A stretch of DNA of 64,000 bases from Theodoxus fluviatilis. Taxonomy: Eukaryota; Mollusca; Gastropoda; Cycloneritida; Neritidae. Under the pieces are notes generated by a model. It was not told where the DNA came from. It did no database searches and saw nothing but the letters and a program-made list of their open reading frames with translations. The stretch's first letter is position 1. Every line of letters starts with the position of its first letter. The stretch is taken from positions 1-64,000 of the forward strand of contig JAWQFJ010001154.1 of NCBI GenBank assembly GCA_034096865.1, read 5' to 3'. This document shows positions 25,763 to 34,998 of the stretch, one piece after another. Both the position numbers and the translations under genes were made by a program.

Positions 25763-26688
25763 TCCCTGCGTTCCTTTGCACTCTGCTTCATCTCTGCTAT
25801 GATGTAGCAGGCTCAGGAGTTTCAATTGGTCGGATTCTTTAATTATTTTTAAAACACGTTACCATTAGAAGTAGAGGGTTTTGGAGACCCTCTTTGGATA
25901 CATGAATCCCCTAAATAATTCCACATTCATTTATATCCCTCTTGATCGAATAGACAACATCATAAAAGCATTAGGAATGAAAATCCATTAATAACAAAAG
26001 GGAGATAACCATCACCAGTCATAGAGGAAGGTCAAGGGAATCCCTAAACGTGTGTCATCTGCTAAATTGTTACACTCATGGGTATAAATGCCGACGTTTA
26101 CCACATACATCAAACCAAGACATAGAATCCACTCTGCCATGGTGATGAGAGCACGAAAACATTTATTTCTTCGAAATTTGACAGCAATCGGCACGTTTGC
26201 CACTTCCATGGTATGTCAACTCCATGGTTCGAAGCATGTTTACCGTGCAAGTCCGTGCAGTGACTTCCATAGAGTTCTGTTTAGTATGAGCCAATCAAAT
26301 GCGGCTACGAGTTCTGTAGTTTGATCGTTGCTAGGCACACCAAGTGGCTCACTCTAGTGTGAAGCAGTTAGAGCGCCTTCTGAGACGCTCGAGCTGCTGC
26401 GCGTCCTTGACAGGAAGTTGACCTCTGCCACTGGGTAAAACGTCACCAAAGATTGTGTATGAAGTATTTTCGACTCTAATACTTTTATTAAGTCGTTTCT
26501 TCGATACCGAATGATAAATTTGAGTGTAAAATACTATTGGGGATTCGTGCATTCAAAGAGGGCCTCCAAAACCCTGTACTTTTGATGATGATATGCTTTT
26601 AAAGTTATTAAATAAAACCAACCAATCAAAACTTTTGAGCCTGCTACATCGTAGCACAGATGAAGCAGAGTGCAACGGAACGCAGGGA
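25763..26688. repeat. Inverted repeat, ~150-bp arms around ~630 bp
   Basis: The left arm 25,763-25,911 and right arm 26,539-26,688 are reverse complements. Shared blocks are TCCCTGCGTTCC, TTGCACTCTGCTTCATCT, GATGTAGCAGGCTCA, AGGGTTTTGGAG and CCCTCTTTG. The spacer holds short frames without recognisable similarity. This fits a non-autonomous DNA transposon with long terminal inverted repeats; no target-site duplication was evident. Confidence 0.85.
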
Positions 26689-27184
26689 TAATCGCTTGGT
26701 CGAGTCATGCCCAACGGGCTTGACAAACGAGCTTGACTTTGAATTGAAACATTCCACCAATGCTGATCATTCAAACCGCACGCCTTTACTCCCTGGTCGT
26801 CGTACCGCATTACTTGTCACTCCAGCACCATCTCAATTGCCTGGCAGCATGCAGAAAGCAAGAATACGGATTAACACTTGAAGTTATGTTTTTACATATT
26901 TACCTCATGGCCCTCGCAGGTAGTCAGTTTTACGTCTCGGTAGAGAGAACAAATGGGAATCAAACAGTTTGCTCAAGAATGCAACGCCAGGATTTGCATG
27001 CTCTGGCTACAAGCGACAGCAACGGAGGCGTGTTTCCCAGGTTTATGAATATGCAAGCCAAAGCAATTCAAAGCAATCAATAAGGCATTTCTGATCTTTT
27101 AAATAGTGATCGCTGTGATCACATGACATGTCCAGTCAGTTCGTTCCTGTAATAAATCTGCTTCCCAAACAAGACACAGTCTGC
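26689..27184. other. No gene seen
   Basis: A 107-codon plus-strand frame (26,760-27,083) does not resemble any family I know. Confidence 0.4.
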
Positions 27185-27185
27185 G

Positions 27186-27527
27186 TTTTGGTCCCAAGTT
27201 TGATACCAACCCCAGTAGTATTACAGCGATCACTTTTGGTCCCAAGTTTGATACCAACCCCAATAATATTACAACGATCACTTTTGGTCCCAAGTTTGAT
27301 ACCAACCCCAATAATATTACAACGATCACTTTTGGTCCCAAGTTTGATACCAACCCCAGTAGTATTACAGCGATCACTTTTGGTCCCAAGTTTGATACCA
27401 ACCCCAATAATATTACAACGATCACTTTTGGTCCCAAGTTTGATTCCAACCCCAGTAGTATTACAGCGATCACTTTTGGTCCCAAGTTTGATACCAACCC
27501 CAGTAGTATTACGGCGATCACTTTGAA
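27186..27527. repeat. 48-bp minisatellite, about 7 copies
   Basis: Units start at 27,186, 27,234 and so on, each with TTTTGGTCCCAAGTTTGAT and CAACCCCA(A/G)TA(A/G)TATTACA. Alternating variants suggest a 96-bp higher-order pattern. The unit is divisible by three and opens frames on both strands. Confidence 0.95.
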
Positions 27528-28084
27528 ATAAATATATTGGGGAAACAACTTTGGGATGGTTGTGGACTGCACATTCAGAGTCCTGGGAAACCCTTCACAG
27601 CTGAGCAGGCAGGCACAGCTGTATGCAGTGTGGGTCAGCTCAGAGGCATTCGGTATTTACTGCTCACCATTTTCATTCATGTATCTAAGTGGGCAGGGTC
27701 CACATAAGTGGGAATCGATGCAGGTAATAAAACGTAGTCTTCCATCAGGTCGCATCAGAAAAATTCCACTTTTACATGTATTCCTTTCTTGAGTGGGAAA
27801 TATCTGCAATGCCATCAGTCACAAAAATATGTCTATAACGTTTCTTTCAACCTATAACTACGTGGCCTTATTACCGACTGAGTTCCTAATACATACAGAG
27901 CCGGACACCCAACGTGGGATGGCGACGTGTCGGCCTTCAGGCCAGGACCTGCTCATACATGAACTATTCCTTTGTTGAACATTCCACATCCGTTGCTGCT
28001 GGTGTACTATAATTTCCCTGCTGCATTCGACCGTGTGACCGATATGAACACACCGGCTACCATGTTATATGCCCTCTTAACATA
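27528..28084. other. No gene seen
   Basis: Short frames of 60-80 codons only, with no similarity recognised. Confidence 0.4.
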
Positions 28085-28415
28085 TCTTTACATAACACAA
28101 CACAGCACAGCACAAAAGAGCACAACACAGCATTACGCAACACAACGTTACGTAACATAACATAACATGACACCGCATCACATTACATCACACCGCATCA
28201 CATCACATCACAAAATACCGCATCACATCACATCACACCGCATCACATCACATCACACCGCATCACATCACATCACATCACACCGTATCACATCACATCA
28301 CATAACACCGCATCAAATCACATCACACCGCATCACATCACATCACATCACATCGCATCACATAACACCGCATCACATTACATCACACCGCATCACATCA
28401 CATCACATCACATGT
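28085..28415. repeat. ACATC/ACACCGC pentamer-based array
   Basis: Irregular CATCACATCACACCG-type units, a 15-bp pattern with variants, preceded by ACAACACAGC-type repeats from about 28,097. Confidence 0.95.
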
Positions 28416-28758
28416 ACTTTACTGATCCAAATGAAGGAAATTAACGGTTACATTTCCCTGGCAGTGTGTACCGGTCATTTACAACAAAAACGTCCCAATG
28501 CAAGACAAAAGGTGACAAACAAGCGGCGATATAAAGTAAACCACGGTAGGTGGCTGCATTTCCAGAGATAAAGAGCATATACTGCAGTTTTAGAACAGAC
28601 GGCGTTTAAAATACTAATGGCAGTTGGAAAAAAAATCGACAGTATCGGTCTGTGTGTGTTTGTGGGAGAACTGAATCTTTGATTGCGAGGTTGAACCCTA
28701 CGCTCAAAGTGTGCACTGGATGGACTAATGGGGGGAGGGGGGTGGGGGGTGGGGGGGG

Positions 28759-28885
28759 GGAGTTTTACAGCCTATCAACCATTGATCACAAACAAGCGTC
28801 AGAGCTGGTCAAAATAAGAGCGAGACAGGTCAATATTTTCTTAATCATTTGCCTCATATGAATCGTGTAGGACAACGCGATTGGT
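28759..28885 (+). repeat. Diverged family A repeat, second subtype
   Basis: GAGTTTTACAGCCTATCA, CATTGATCACAAA, TTAATCATTTGCCTC and GAATCGTGTAGG. It resembles the copy at 37,020-37,195 (AATCATTTGCCTC, ATCGATCACAAA) more than the standard form, so two subtypes appear to exist. Confidence 0.65.
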
Positions 28886-28894
28886 TAATTCTTC

Positions 28895-29082
28895 CACACA
28901 CACGCACGCACGCACGCATACACACATGCGTGCGCGGGCGCGGGGGCACACACACAATTACACACACACACACACACAGACACACACACACACACGTGCA
29001 CACACATACACACAATCACACATGCACGGACACACGCACGCGCGCACAAACACAAACATACACACACACACGCACACACCTC
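28895..29082 (+). repeat. Imperfect CA microsatellite
   Basis: CACACA with GCACGC and GCGCGG interruptions. The His/Thr and Cys/Val frames are shadows. Confidence 0.97.
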
Positions 29083-29159
29083 CCCCTACCTTCCCAATAG
29101 GAAGGAAAGTGTTCTCTAAGACACGGAGTCCCCTGCGACGAGTTGACATGAATTAATGA

Positions 29160-29335
29160 ATGGAGTTTTACGGCCTTTGTAGGCTACACAAGGCCATTGA
29201 GCTCAGATATCACTAGAATAGTTTACTGTAAGCGCAAACAAAGTCACCATATATCCAGTTATACGCCACGTGCGAATTTACGTAGGGAGACGCTGTGGGC
29301 CTATTCTTACCTCCAACCCTCGGAGAGATGCGAGG
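29160..29335 (+). repeat. Family A repeat
   Basis: TGGAGTTTTACGGCCTTTGT, GCTACACAAGGCCATTGAGC, GTAAGCGCAAACAAAGTCAC and ACGTAGGGAGACGCTGTGGG. The hairpin end is mutated (CCTCCAACCCTCGGAGAG). Confidence 0.88.
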
Positions 29336-29849
29336 AGTTTTAGACATTTGCTGATGCATGATGACTACGGGAGACACTCCTTGAATCATCCGCCCGCACA
29401 TTCTGCTTACGTGTGAGAGGGTGCACCTATCACCAAGTGTATTGTACATCTACTGTGTTCATCCTCTATTCAGTTATTCCTGCTTCTGTCTCTTCCCACC
29501 CCCTATCCTGTGTGTCAGATCTCTCTGTGTGTCAGACCTCTCTCCAACCCCCCTTCCCCATCCTTTCTCTAACGCAAGCTGACCAGCTGACCGCTCTGCT
29601 ACCCCTTCCTCTGCGGTGGTCTGATTGTTGGTGCAGCTGCCCTGTGAGTCACTCCTTACATTAGCGTGACCACTGGCTAGTGAGCCGTTCTCCCACTCTG
29701 GCATCTGAATTGTAACATTTTGACTATAAATCTGATGTTTCTCCTCAAGTAAGACAGCTACTTGCAACGGCATGTGATTCATTCAATAGACTATGTTATG
29801 CTGAATGAGGCAACATTTGTAAGAAGTCATTTCAAAGTAAGTTAAATTA
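29336..29849. other. No supported gene
   Basis: A minus-strand frame at 29,474-29,782 (102 codons) has no domain I recognise. Confidence 0.35.
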
Positions 29850-30190
29850 AGTAATCTCTCTTATCTGCCAAATAGAAGCACAGCCCAGGAACCAGGGTTA
29901 GGATCTGGGAAATAATCTACACCCTGGCTCCTATGAGATCCGTGCATTCCTTTCTTAAGGGGGAACGGCACACAAGACGAGAGAGACCACTGCCGCCACG
30001 GTCTACAGAGACCACTGCCACCACGGTTTAGAGAGGCCACTGCCACCACGGTCTTGGGTTGGTCCAAGCCATTATCATCAGGCCTCGGACCAGCCAGCAG
30101 CTCCTGTACCCATGAGTAAAAAATAAAGTTGTGGAAAGCAGCTACGATTCTGTCTCATACCTGCGCCCTGCTACCATCATGCCTTATTAG
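29850..30190 (-). repeat. Dispersed repeat family D, copy 2
   Basis: Reverse complement of 5,305-5,690. It carries an internal triplication (29,985-30,055) of a roughly 27-bp unit, GACCACTGCC(A/G)CCACGGT plus spacer, that is single in copy 1. Confidence 0.8.
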
Positions 30191-30639
30191 ACTCCACCAT
30201 GCACATACGTATGGTGACGCCTCAGGCGCTGTTAGGACGCTCCCATTACAACAGCACAGGAACTCACTAGGGATTTGCGCATCCTCAGCACCCAGCCCTC
30301 ACACCATTTATTCTGCATGGCAGGGTAGTTGAGTTTCTACGTCCTCTAATTGTACTCATGAAGCTATTTTTTTTAAACGTAAAATCAAAATGTGCTCCAT
30401 ATGTTAACAAATATTCATAACAGTAAACCAAATACTTTGTGTCCATGCTGGACACCTTTTTTACACTAAAAAGAAACAATAATCTGATAAAGTCCTTCCT
30501 TCTTTCTGTTAGGGAGGATTTGAAGAAATGATTGTGTAATGTTGTGTGGCTTTGATGATCACCAAAGAAAATCTGTTAATGGCTTTAAAACAATCGTTAA
30601 AGACATTTGGAGAAAAAACATGTCATCACTTGTTAGTGA

Positions 30640-31640
30640 CACAACCACACGCGATGCCGTCTCACTCAATTTCAGTGAGAACAAGCCATTGAGATGTTGA
30701 GGACCGGGGCAACCCAAAGCCAGATTGCTCGTCACTTTGGTAACAGTCAACCTTCTGTATCACAACTTGTGAGACGCTTCCAGGAGACAGGGTCAAACAA
30801 CTGATCGTCCCTGACCAGGTCAACTGAGGGTAACGACACTAGCTCGGAACAACCACATCCGCCTGATGCACCTCAGGGACCGTTTTCGGACCTGTACACA
30901 GACAGCAGTTGAGACCCCTGGACGAAACAGACCCAGGATAAGCAGAAGAACGGTCAGTCGCAGACTCGCAGAATGTTGAATTCAAACCTACAGGACATTT
31001 GTTGGCGTTGTGCTGGATGCTCGTCGCAGAGCAGTCCGACTTTTCTGGACAATAGCACTCCAACAGGCGCCTGCCCAGTCGCTACTGGAGAACGCCATGT
31101 TCAGTGATGAGTGCAGATTCCAGCTGTACCGCCATGATGGCCACCGACGAGTCTGTGGTCGACATGGAGAGACGTTTGCTGCGCCTTCCATCGCCCAGAC
31201 TGGTTTGGGGTGACATTCACTTCGGTTGGCGCTCAGAACTCATCGTCAGTTAGGGTAACCTTCATGCTGAGCCCCACTGACAGGATACCTTGACGCGACA
31301 TGTCTTTCTGTACATCCAAGACCACATTCATGCAAGACAGCGCAAGACCTCACGTTGCTCGTAGGCCTCCAAACACGCAGCTCCTTGCTGACCAAGGTGT
31401 GGAAGTGTTGGAGTGGCCACCCTTCTCCCCAGACATGAACCCAATGGAACACGTCTGGGTTTTGGATCGGTGAGTACGGCAGAGGAGCCCAGCTCTCATG
31501 ACAGGGGCAGAACTGCGGGCATCTTTGCTGCAAGAATGAAACGCCATCCCCCAATAACAGCTGACTGAGATGATGCTCTCCATGACACGCAGGCTGACAG
31601 CTTCGTTCCGTACCTAGGGTGGTCCCACCAAGTACTGGCA
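30640..31640 (+). pseudogene. Tc1/mariner-like transposase relic
   Basis: A three-frame reading gives a Tc1-type transposase in the expected order. From about 30,681 an N-terminal helix-turn-helix segment reads AIEMLRTGATQSQIARHFG, then SVSQLVRRFQETGS. Around 30,850-31,000 follow RFRTCTQTAVETPGRNRPR and the RRLAECGI stretch. At 31,097 MFSDECRFQLYRHDG carries the first catalytic Asp of a DDE domain, and at about 31,410-31,460 EWPPFSPDMNPMEHVW carries a second Asp region ahead of the lost third acid. Frameshifts and stops (after the helix-turn-helix, and at about 31,212) separate the blocks, so no functional protein can be made. Flanking terminal repeats were not convincingly found. Confidence 0.85.
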
Positions 31641-31775
31641 TGATATGTTGATGCTAATGTTAGTTTTGTTTGCTGATGCCATGCCACGCAGGCTGACAGC
31701 GTTGCTCCGTGCCCAGGGTGGTCACACCGACTATTGATTTGTTGATGCTAATGACGGTTTTGTTTGCTGATCCTG
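31582..31775. repeat. 99-bp tandem duplication at the 3' end of the Tc1 relic
   Basis: Two units start at 31,582 and 31,681 with ATG(A/C)CACGCAGGCTGACAGC, CAGGGTGGTC-type and TTGATGCTAATG...GTTTTGTTTGCTGAT blocks. AT-rich DNA without a gene follows to 32,080. Confidence 0.85.
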
Positions 31776-32082
31776 CTGTTTTTTTGCAGAAGTTGTTGTT
31801 CTTGATTTATTTAGTGTTTGCCGTTTACACTTTTTAAAAATTTACTTAATAAAATATCCTGTAAACAACCCCTGTCTTTACATTTTCTGGTTATAAGTTT
31901 TTAATATCCACCAGTGTACATTGCAAACAAGGTTGATCCTTCTTCACAATCGTTGTTAATGATGTGATGACTTCACGGAACGAGGAGCCGTTGTCAACAA
32001 GCTGAAAGGTATAAGAAAATAAACAGTGTTATGAGAGTTATGCTTGCATGAAAAAACACACCTTATTTTGCTGAATTTTAAA

Positions 32083-32290
32083 CACAGACGGATGGATGGG
32101 TGGATGGATGGATGGTGTTTTACGGCCTATCAGCCTCTGTAGGCTATGTAAGGCCATAAGCACGAAAATCACGAGAATATAATAAACGCAAATCAAGTCA
32201 CGATGTCCCTATTTATTCGCCTCTTACGAATCGCGTATAGGGAGACGCGGTGGGTCAATTCTTGTAACCCCCAACCCACAGGGGGAAAAC
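32083..32290 (+). repeat. GGAT tail plus family A repeat
   Basis: GATGGATGGGTGGATGGATG (32,091 onward) abuts GTGTTTTACGGCCTATCAGC. All family A blocks follow, ending CCCCCAACCCACAGGGGG. Confidence 0.92.
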
Positions 32291-32774
32291 ACAGACGGAA
32301 CAACAGGAGCGTTCGCGTTTACTTCCTTGAAAGCATGATCATAAACGTTTCATTTCATCTTATTCCAACAAACTTACTGTCTTCAGATATTGTTTTGAAA
32401 ACTTTGTGGACAGTCTCATAGTAAAGAGATCGAATTGGATAAAGAAACAAAGTCTATAACAGAGACAAGCAGCAGCAGAAGATAGTAATATTATATAGCG
32501 ACTCACCGCCCATACCCCAAGTCTCAAAACGCTTTACACATCATCCCCTTGATCGTATGACATCTGGATCAATCCTACTCTGGCACACGAAGACAAATGC
32601 ACAGACTGAAGGATGGGAGGCTCACAGTCAGCTGCTGGTATCTTATTCATTCCGTAGGAAGTACATGTATACCACCCCTATGCAGGCTCAAGGCCATCAA
32701 AAGACGTTCGCTAAACAGTTTGTCCTCAATGTCCTCGCCGCTCTGTAGTCAATATTAGTCGTGTAAGCCTTCCA
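32291..32774. other. No gene seen
   Basis: Short frames only; no repeat recognised. Confidence 0.4.
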
Positions 32775-32985
32775 GACAATAAAGAGCAAGAAGGAGAAGA
32801 GGAAGAAGGAGAAAAGGAAGGAGAAGAGGGAGGAGGAGGAGGAGGAGGAGGAGGAGGAGGAGGAGGAGGAGGAGGAGGAGGAGGAGGAGGAGGAGGAGGA
32901 GGAGGAGGAGGAGGAGGAGGAGGAGGAGGAGGAGGAGGAGGAGAAGGAGGAGGAGGAGGAGGAGGAGGAAGGGAGAGAAGAGGAA
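32775..32985 (+). repeat. GGA triplet array
   Basis: Mostly perfect GGA (32,828-32,970) with GAA-rich edges; the plus strand is purine-only. Pro, Leu and Ser frames on the minus strand are shadows. Confidence 0.98.
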
Positions 32986-33544
32986 GCAGGAGGAGGAACG
33001 ACAACAACGACACGCAGTAGGTTCCAAAGTCAGCGTTGAACAAGGAAAGTATCAAATGATCTTCGAGTTTCCTTGAGATGGTTTACTTCCCGCTGGTTCT
33101 GCTATTTCTTCAGGCAGATCCAACACCATATACTATCTGCAGATCTTTGCCAGAGTGTGAATTAACAGCAGCGCTAGAAGAGGGGAGTCTGCATACTCTG
33201 CGCATCCCCAGGCTCGAAAGTCAGAGTACATGTCGCAGACGTGAAATTCGATGGGTGCATCTGACACGCACGTCATCCCATCTTCCTTCACGATGTAAAT
33301 CAGTCAGAAGAAAAAAACAACAACACCCAACTTGTGCCTTCATGTCGTAACCAGCATATAAAATCACCAGAAGCAACTGCACCACACCTACCGAACTCGC
33401 GTAGGCTACATCCCATTCCTTAGAATCTCTCCCTTGTTTTTATTCCTCAGAGGTGAGGTAAGAAGAGACCCAACTCGCATTAGCACAGTACCTACTACCT
33501 TTGTACATGTAGCCTACATGGCGAGAATTGGCAGATCCCGCCTT

Positions 33545-34132
33545 CACTTTTTCGTTCGCCCTGTCAGTCAAACTGGGTCCTGACACTTGGGCCGCGCAAA
33601 CCTGACGCAAATCAGCGTGGAAACAGGGCGGGCATGTCAGCCAGCCATTGCGAGGGCCAAGTAAATGGCCGTTAGAGAGGGCCAGCGCGATGACGTATGT
33701 GACACGTGTCGCGCGCCCCTTGCAGTCCGTGAAGCGCGTGTCAGACAGGCAGGCCGTGCTCGATACGCGGCGCGGCGCCAGCAGAGTGCACCAGGCACGG
33801 CAGCAGACTACGCACACAGGTGCCCGTGCAGGCCAAGACAGGCAGTCCACCTGGCCAAGAACTGCATCCTGTCTGGACTGGAGAAGAACAACACCCACAA
33901 GACCAAGAAATCCCTGCAGGCAAAGGGAACTATTCCAATAGGGTGAAGAAACTGTTTAAATTAAGCAGAAAGTTCTGTAAAAATGCTTTTGCAGATGAGC
34001 AATATGTCACAAAGTTAGACACTCATTTAAAGCAAAGACTGATTCCAGACAAAACAGTTTGTTCTAGTTCAGTGAACTACCCATTCTGGCAGGCTAAAAC
34101 TGTTTTTTCATCAGATTCATCTATTTAATAAA
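33545..34132 (+). other. CpG-rich stretch with unassigned open frames
   Basis: About 33,545-33,860 is markedly CpG-rich compared with its surroundings. Plus-strand frames run 33,648-33,941, 33,665-33,946 and from about 33,738 to a TAA at 34,126-34,128; a 152-codon minus-strand frame overlaps. The last plus frame contains VKKLFKLSRKFCKNAF and PDKTVCSSSVNYPFWQ, compositionally more protein-like than most frames here, and its stop codon overlaps AATAAA (34,127-34,132). The start is uncertain: acceptor-like CAG sites at about 33,819 and 33,828 would allow a terminal exon. I do not recognise the product. A GC-rich transposon fragment is an equal alternative. Confidence 0.3.
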
Positions 34133-34207
34133 TATCTTAATCAATAATAATTGTAGTATCAGAATTTAATTAACCATTTTCGGCAGTTCATTGTATTCAC
34201 ATATTTG

Positions 34208-34208
34208 T

Positions 34209-34260
<52 letters not shown>
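34208..34260 (+). repeat. CA microsatellite
   Basis: About 26 perfect CA dinucleotides. Confidence 0.98.
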
Positions 34261-34262
<2 letters not shown>

Positions 34263-34457
34263 ATGCAATTGCTCCATAATCAGCAATGATCCAAATTTTA
34301 TGGCATTCTTGAGGCCACCATATGACCAAATATTTATGTAAGACTAAGAATGTCTACTTTTGACAAATTCTTATCTTTGACAAAAACTTATCTCGACAGC
34401 ACATCTCATCAAAGTTCAAATACAACTTGTGCAACACTTTCCTTAAATTGCCATCTG

Positions 34458-34818
34458 GATGGATGGATGGGTGGGTGGATGGATGGGTGGATGGATGGGT
34501 GGGTGGGTGGATGGATGGGTGGGTGGATGGATGGGTGGATGGATGGGTGGGTGTGTGGATGGATGGATGGGTGGGTGGATGGATGGGTGGGTGGATGGAT
34601 GGATGGATGGATGGGTGGATGGATGGATGGGTGGGTGGGTGGGTGGGTGGATGGATGGATGGATGGATGGGTGGGTGGGTGGATGGATGGGTGGGTGGAT
34701 GGGTGGATGAGTGGGTGGATGGATGGATGGATGGATGGATGGGTGGGTGGGTGGGTGGGTGGATGGATGGATGGATGGATGGATGGATGGATGGGTGGGT
34801 GGGTGGGTGGATGGATGG
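34458..34818 (+). repeat. GGAT/GGGT tetramer array
   Basis: About 90 tetramers alternating GGAT and GGGT. The array abuts the start of the family A copy at 34,819. Trp/Gly/Met and Pro/His/Ser frames are shadows. Confidence 0.98.
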
Positions 34819-34998
34819 AGTGAGTGAGTTTTACGGCCCATCAGCCTCTGTAGGCTATGTAAGGCCACTGAGCACAAAAACCATTAGAACAGTTTAGAGT
34901 AAGCGCAAATCAAGTCACGGTGTCCCTAGTTATTCAACTCTTATGCATCACGTAGGGAGACCCTTTGGGTCTATTCTGACTCAAACCCACAGGGGGCT
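34819..34998 (+). repeat. Family A repeat
   Basis: GTGAGTTTTACGGCCCATCA, GTAGGCTATGTAAGGCCACT, GTAAGCGCAAATCAAGTCAC and AACCCACAGGGGG are all present. Confidence 0.92.

Noticed and set aside
34350..34897. Trp/Gly/Met-Asp-Gly repeat frames up to 157 codons
   Set aside because: Direct translation of the GGAT/GGGT array; they end where the repeat ends.
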